Below are positions 60,940-64,000 of a DNA stretch of 64,000 nt, piece after piece. Each line of letters opens with the position of its first letter. Position 1 is the stretch's first letter. Location of the stretch: positions 290,982 through 354,981 of the forward strand of contig NZ_JARXYX010000003.1 of the NCBI RefSeq assembly GCF_029893585.1. Direction: 5' to 3'. Position numbers and translations under genes: made by a program. This stretch comes from Streptomyces sp. LBL. GTDB taxonomy: Bacteria > Actinomycetota > Actinomycetes > Streptomycetales > Streptomycetaceae. The notes below the pieces were generated by a model. The model did no database searches. It had not been told where the DNA came from and saw only the letters and a program-made list of their open reading frames with translations.

Positions 60940-61137
60940 CCAGCCCCCGACGCGGAACAGCGGCACGGGAACGGTCAGCCAGTTCGCCACCAGTACCTCG
61001 ATCACCCGGGCGTGTGTCAGGCCCGCCCGCGAATCTGGTGGCCGCAGCCCGTCGACGATCCCCGCGACCTCCAGCCGACGCAGAAACTCGGCGTCGACAG
61101 GCAGAGCGCCCAGGCGGGTTGCGTCCAGGGAAGTGGT
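60940..61137 (-). pseudogene. N-terminal fragment of an IS4/IS1634-type transposase
   Basis: 'TRLGALPVDAEFLRRLEVAG', 'IVDGLRPPDSRAGLTHARVI' and 'EVLVANWLTVPVPLFRVGGW' match the start of IS1634-like (IS4 superfamily) transposases. After ~66 codons the homology stops and unrelated sequence follows, so the DDE core is missing. Confidence 0.6.
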
Positions 61138-61250
61138 GTAAGGGTTCGACCTGATCCGGGGGTTTGCTCCGGCATCGGGATGGGGCCCGCATAGTTGAAC
61201 GGCCACCGGCTGATCTTCGAAGTGTCGAAGCCTCGAAGGAGATCAGCGCG

Positions 61251-61995
61251 ATGACCGCACCTGACAGTCTGCCCCTGCACGCCCTCGCCGAGGACACCTC
61301 GCTGCGGCGAGTCCGGATCTGCTGCGCGCGATGGTTAAGACGTTCGCCGACGCGCTCATGTCCGCGGAGGCCGATGCCTTCTGCAACGCCGAATACGGGC
61401 AGGTCAGCGACGAACGCGTCAACCACCGCAACGGCTACCGCCCGCGCGAGCGGGTCACCAGGGCCGGGACCGTCGAACTCGCCGTCCCCAAGCTGCGCCA
61501 GGGCAGTTACTTCCCGCACTGGCTCCTCGAACGCCGCCGACGGGCCGAACAGGCCCTCATCTCGGTGGTCGCCACCGCCTACCTGCTCGGCGTCTCCACC
61601 CGCAGAGTTTAGAAACTCGCCGCTTCCCTCGGCGTCACCCAGCTGTCGAAGTCCCAGGTCAGCGCGATGGCCAAGCACTTGGACGAACAGGTCGCCACCT
61701 TTCGCAACCGGCCCCTTGACCAAGGCCCTTACACGTTCGTCTGGGTCGACGCGCTGACCCAGAGTGTCCGCGAGGGCGGGCGGAGCATCAACGTCCACGC
61801 GCTGATCGCTGTCGGGGTCAACGCCGACGGGCACCGCGAGATCCTCGGTATCGACGTCGCGACCTCCGAGGACGGCGCTGTCTGGCTTGCCTTCCTGCGC
61901 TCCCTGACCGCCCGCGGCCTGTCCGGCGTCCAGTTGGTCGTCTCCGACGCCCATGCCGGTCTGGTGACCGCGATCGGTGCCACCTGCCCGGCGCG
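61251..61995 (+). pseudogene. IS256-family transposase, three lesions
   Basis: ATG at 61251 with AAGGAGA upstream. The first 14 codons (MTAPDSLPLHALAE) are in one frame; a 1-base loss near 61294 shifts to the frame 'MVKTFADALMSAEADAFCNA', 'EYGQVSDERVNHRNGYRPRE'. A TAG at 61610 (Glu codon expected in 'RRVEKLAASLGV') interrupts it, then 'QLSKSQVSAMAKHLDEQV' and the DDE core starts ('VWVDALTQSVREGG', 'GVQLVVSDAHAGLVTAIGAT'). At ~61985-61996 the gene is cut and joined to an ISKra4-type gene on the other strand. The C-terminal third is absent. Confidence 0.85.
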
Positions 61996-63137
61996 GCCTT
62001 GATGCCGACCCAGTCCTCGGCTGCGGGATCGGTGGTGGTGTGGAAACACCGCGAGGCCGCCCACAGCTTCTCGATCACGTGGACGATGTCGAGGACGATG
62101 TGGATCGTGACGCCGCGCCGGGCGGCCTCGGCCTGGATCAACTCCAGCTGGTGGGCGGCACCGTCGACGAGTACTACCCAGGTCCGGTGGTGTTCGGGGT
62201 CGCGGGCCTCGGCCTGGTCGAACGCGGCGGCGATGACCGTTTAGGCGTCCTCGCGCACGGAAGCGGTGAGCCATTTCGCCCGCGCGACAGGTCCTTGACG
62301 GACGGTGCGGTGCCCGGTACGGCCGCCGGGTGGGGCGATGATGTCGTGCGGGCGGCGGACTGCGGGCTCGGCGTCGTGGACGACGGCGAGGGTAGCTATC
62401 CTTTTACGGCAGGACTTCTCCCCGGTCGACAGCCGGGTGCGGAAGGTGTGCCGGGCCTTGGCGGCGGCCTTTGCGGTGGCCTCGCGCAGGTGGCCCGGGC
62501 GCATCACGATTCCCTTCTGGTCGACACTGATCACCAGCAGCGTCCCGGCCGGGGCCGGGTGGGGGGTGCGGGCCGTATAGAACGCGGCGACGTCCACGGC
62601 CGCGGCCCGCACCAGATCCTCCACCTGGCGTTTGCCCACCACCCGGCCCCCGCAGCTGCGGTCGATCGCTTCCAGCGCGGTGTCGTAGGAACCGCGGGCC
62701 GCCTCAAGGACCGCGAGGCGGCGCAGCCCCAGACTGTGCCGCCCGTGAGGCAGGCCCAGCATGGCGTCGGCGGGGTAGAGGTTGGCCATGCCCGCGCCGC
62801 GCAGAGCGCATCGGGTCACGGTCACCGGCCCCAGCACGGTGGCCAGTTGCCGGTGATGGCCCATCTCCAGCCGGCTGCGGCCGCCGGCGAGTGCAGCCCG
62901 CTCATGCGGATCGAGGGCGGACAGGTGGTCCTCCTCATGGCGTGCCCGCCACTCGAGATGGGCCTGCAGGAGCAGTCGCCCCAGCTCCCGGGAACCCGCT
63001 TCGATGTCGGCCTCGGCCTGTTCATGCGTCGCGGTGAGTGCTTCGGGGCTGGAGAGGCGGGTGGCCAGGGAAGTGAGGGAAGAAAACACGCGAGCAAAGG
63101 GGTCAGCCGCCGCGGCCGTTTCATACGCTGCGTTCAT
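61996..63137 (-). pseudogene. ISKra4-family transposase, nonsense-mutated and truncated
   Basis: From the ATG at 63137 ('MNAAYETAAAADPFARVFSS') about 298 codons are open, including 'VPTVTRCALRGAGMANLYPADAML'-like N-domain and the core 'GTLLVISVDQKGIVMRPGHL'. A TAA at 62241-62243 then interrupts it; the frame continues 'TVIAAAFDQAEARDPEHHRT', 'WVVLVDGAAHQLELI' (second Asp), 'IHIVLDIVHVIEKLWAASRC' and 'AAEDWVGIKA', where homology stops at the IS256 junction. The last ~90 residues including the catalytic Glu are missing. Confidence 0.8.
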
Positions 63138-63184
63138 CGGGCTCTCGTCTTCGGACAGTGGCGATCTGGTTGGCACCATCGACG

Positions 63185-63622
63185 CTAGGGACGAGAGCCC
63201 GGCCCCACACCGGCGCGACGCCGCCCGTCGGCCGCGGCTTCCCGCTCCGGCGCACCCGCGCCCGCCCGCCGCGCACCACCCCACGCGAACAGGCCCGGCT
63301 CGTCCTCGGCCAGCCAGCCCCGTTCCACCAGCCGTTTCAGCTTCGAACGGAACCCCTCCACCTTGTTCTTGTCCGTCGACAACCCCAGCGCGGCGCACAG
63401 ATGATGCGCCCGCATCGGATGCACCGCGTCCTGCAACAACTCGACGACGTCCTGGTACGAGCGCGGCAGCACATCCGCCTCAACCCCCGGCTCCCACTGC
63501 GGCACCAGCCGCACCGCGACCGGCGATCCCGCCTGGCTCCGGTCCACCGGCAGCGGGACTTCCTCCGCGGTCTCGTCCACGGACACCGTCACCGCCCCCT
63601 CGCCGGACAGGATCTCCGTCAT
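63185..63622 (-). CDS. Winged-helix-like accessory protein of the ISKra4-type element
   Basis: 145 residues, ATG at 63622 three bases after the stop of the small coiled-coil gene. The middle, 'SYQDVVELLQDAVHPMRAHHLCAALGLSTDKNKVEGFRSKLKRLVERGWLAEDEPGLFAW', has the pattern of a winged helix that reads 'replication of a short DNA motif' type partners: helix 'HHLCAALGL', helix 'EGFRSKLKRLVERGWL', wing 'EPGLFAW'. N-terminus acidic, C-terminus basic. Proteins of this type stand directly upstream of ISKra4-like transposases in actinomycetes, so it is probably a mobile-element regulator; function unproven. Confidence 0.6.
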   Translation of the reverse strand: MTEILSGEGAVTVSVDETAEEVPLPVDRSQAGSPVAVRLVPQWEPGVEADVLPRSYQDVVELLQDAVHPMRAHHLCAALGLSTDKNKVEGFRSKLKRLVERGWLAEDEPGLFAWGGARRAGAGAPEREAAADGRRRAGVGPGSRP

Positions 63623-63625
63623 CGT

Positions 63626-63769
63626 CTACCGTGTGATCTCCAGCCGGGACAGCACAGCCTCCCGCTCGGCAAGACGACCAGCCAACTCCTCTATCAGCGA
63701 GCGAAGTTCACCGATCTCGGCCCGGGCAGCCGCCTCCCGCCGCTCGATCTCCTCCAGCCACGACACCAT
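63626..63769 (-). CDS. 47-residue coiled-coil protein, first gene of the ISKra4-type unit
   Basis: ATG at 63769 with GGAGG 5-6 bases upstream, TAG at 63626-63628. The protein is one amphipathic helix: 'MVSWLEEIERREAAARAEIG' continuing 'ELRSLIEELAGRLAEREAVL' and ending 'SRLEITR', with heptad leucine/isoleucine spacing. It is followed after 3 bases by the winged-helix gene and then the transposase relic, a likely single transcription unit. Too small for standard gene finders. Confidence 0.6.
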   Translation of the reverse strand: MVSWLEEIERREAAARAEIGELRSLIEELAGRLAEREAVLSRLEITR

Positions 63770-64000
63770 CGCCGCCTCCAAGACCACGTCTCAGGACATG
63801 ACGATCCGCCGTCCGCGCACGCACGGCAACAGCGCACGGCATCACCAGCTCACTGAGGAAGAGCCGCACCCAAAGCCGTTGCTACGTACCGCGCAGGCCG
63901 GGCATCGGCGGGTCTATCATGATTTAGGTGTTTTTAGGCCCTTTGGCCTAGTGGCTTTTTGTTGGTCTGCCTGGCCTATACCCGTCCGGCGGTAAGGCGG
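63770..64000. other. Window end, AT-richer, possible IS end
   Basis: No gene seen. From 63915 the sequence becomes AT-rich with the hairpin TAGGCC-cttt-GGCCTA near 63934-63951, followed by 'gtggctttttgttgg'. This could be the outer end of the ISKra4-type element or a terminator; the partner end is lost, so it cannot be verified here. Confidence 0.35.

Noticed and set aside
60563..61954. A 463-codon minus-strand frame spanning the IS relics
   Set aside because: Only its last 111 codons look like a gene with its own ribosome site; the rest is antisense to the IS256 relic and crosses the transposase fragment in another frame.

Overview
The window is high-GC actinobacterial DNA, almost certainly a Streptomyces chromosome. 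The support is third-position GC bias throughout, GTG starts, GTGA/ATGA gene couplings, a divergent third EF-Tu, and actinomycete-type modular NRPS/PKS genes. No rRNA, tRNA or CRISPR array was recognised. Most of the window is chromosomal with two specialised-metabolite loci. The right-hand 6 kb is a degraded insertion-sequence zone.

Layout. (1) 1-1.6 kb: the C-terminus of an AarF/ABC1 protein and a SAM methyltransferase. (2) 1.7-11 kb: a nine-gene minus-strand operon. In transcription order it encodes a small membrane protein, a DUF2156 (MprF/VlmA-like) aminoacyl-tRNA-type transferase, an acyl-CoA-dehydrogenase-fold flavoenzyme, a thioester-reductase-like SDR, a class-III aminotransferase, an SRPBCC protein, a flavin reductase with a repetitive tail, a DAO-type flavoprotein and a WS/DGAT-like acyltransferase. 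The set matches the logic of valanimycin/elaiomycin-type azoxy (N-N bond) biosynthesis: thioester to aldehyde to amine, N-hydroxylation, aminoacylation from tRNA, then N-N bond formation. (3) 11-21.7 kb: PhoD-like phosphatase, an ACT-GNAT fusion, a DUF885 protein, an SDR relic, an orphan Imm21 protein and sbcC/sbcD.

(4) 22.7-37.1 kb: a compact NRPS/PKS operon. It holds a C-A-T-TE protein, an A-T-C-A-T-KS-KR-T-TE megasynthase lacking an acyltransferase domain, a 49-residue GSCFA-like stub and a TauD-type dioxygenase. The second adenylation domain reads as proline-like, so the whole agrees with the detoxin/rimosamide depsipeptide family. (5) 37-58 kb: mostly chromosomal genes (YigZ, SixA-type phosphatase, CoA-binding protein, pobA, ArsR/CDF metal pair, XRE-cupin regulator with EamA exporter, DedA, sigma/anti-sigma/ricin fusion, DUF1963, spermidine-synthase-like, tuf3, TVP38, thiolase with HxlR, uppP).

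(6) 58-64 kb: an intact IS1182-family element with 31-bp inverted repeats, MazG-like relics, a truncated transposase, a broken IS256-type transposase joined head-on to a broken ISKra4-type transposase, and a coiled-coil plus winged-helix pair upstream of the latter.

Short tandem repeats recur both between genes and in frame inside genes (42 bp x3, 25 bp x3, 21 bp x3, 18 bp x3, 15 bp x4, 15 bp x2-3, 12 bp x3).
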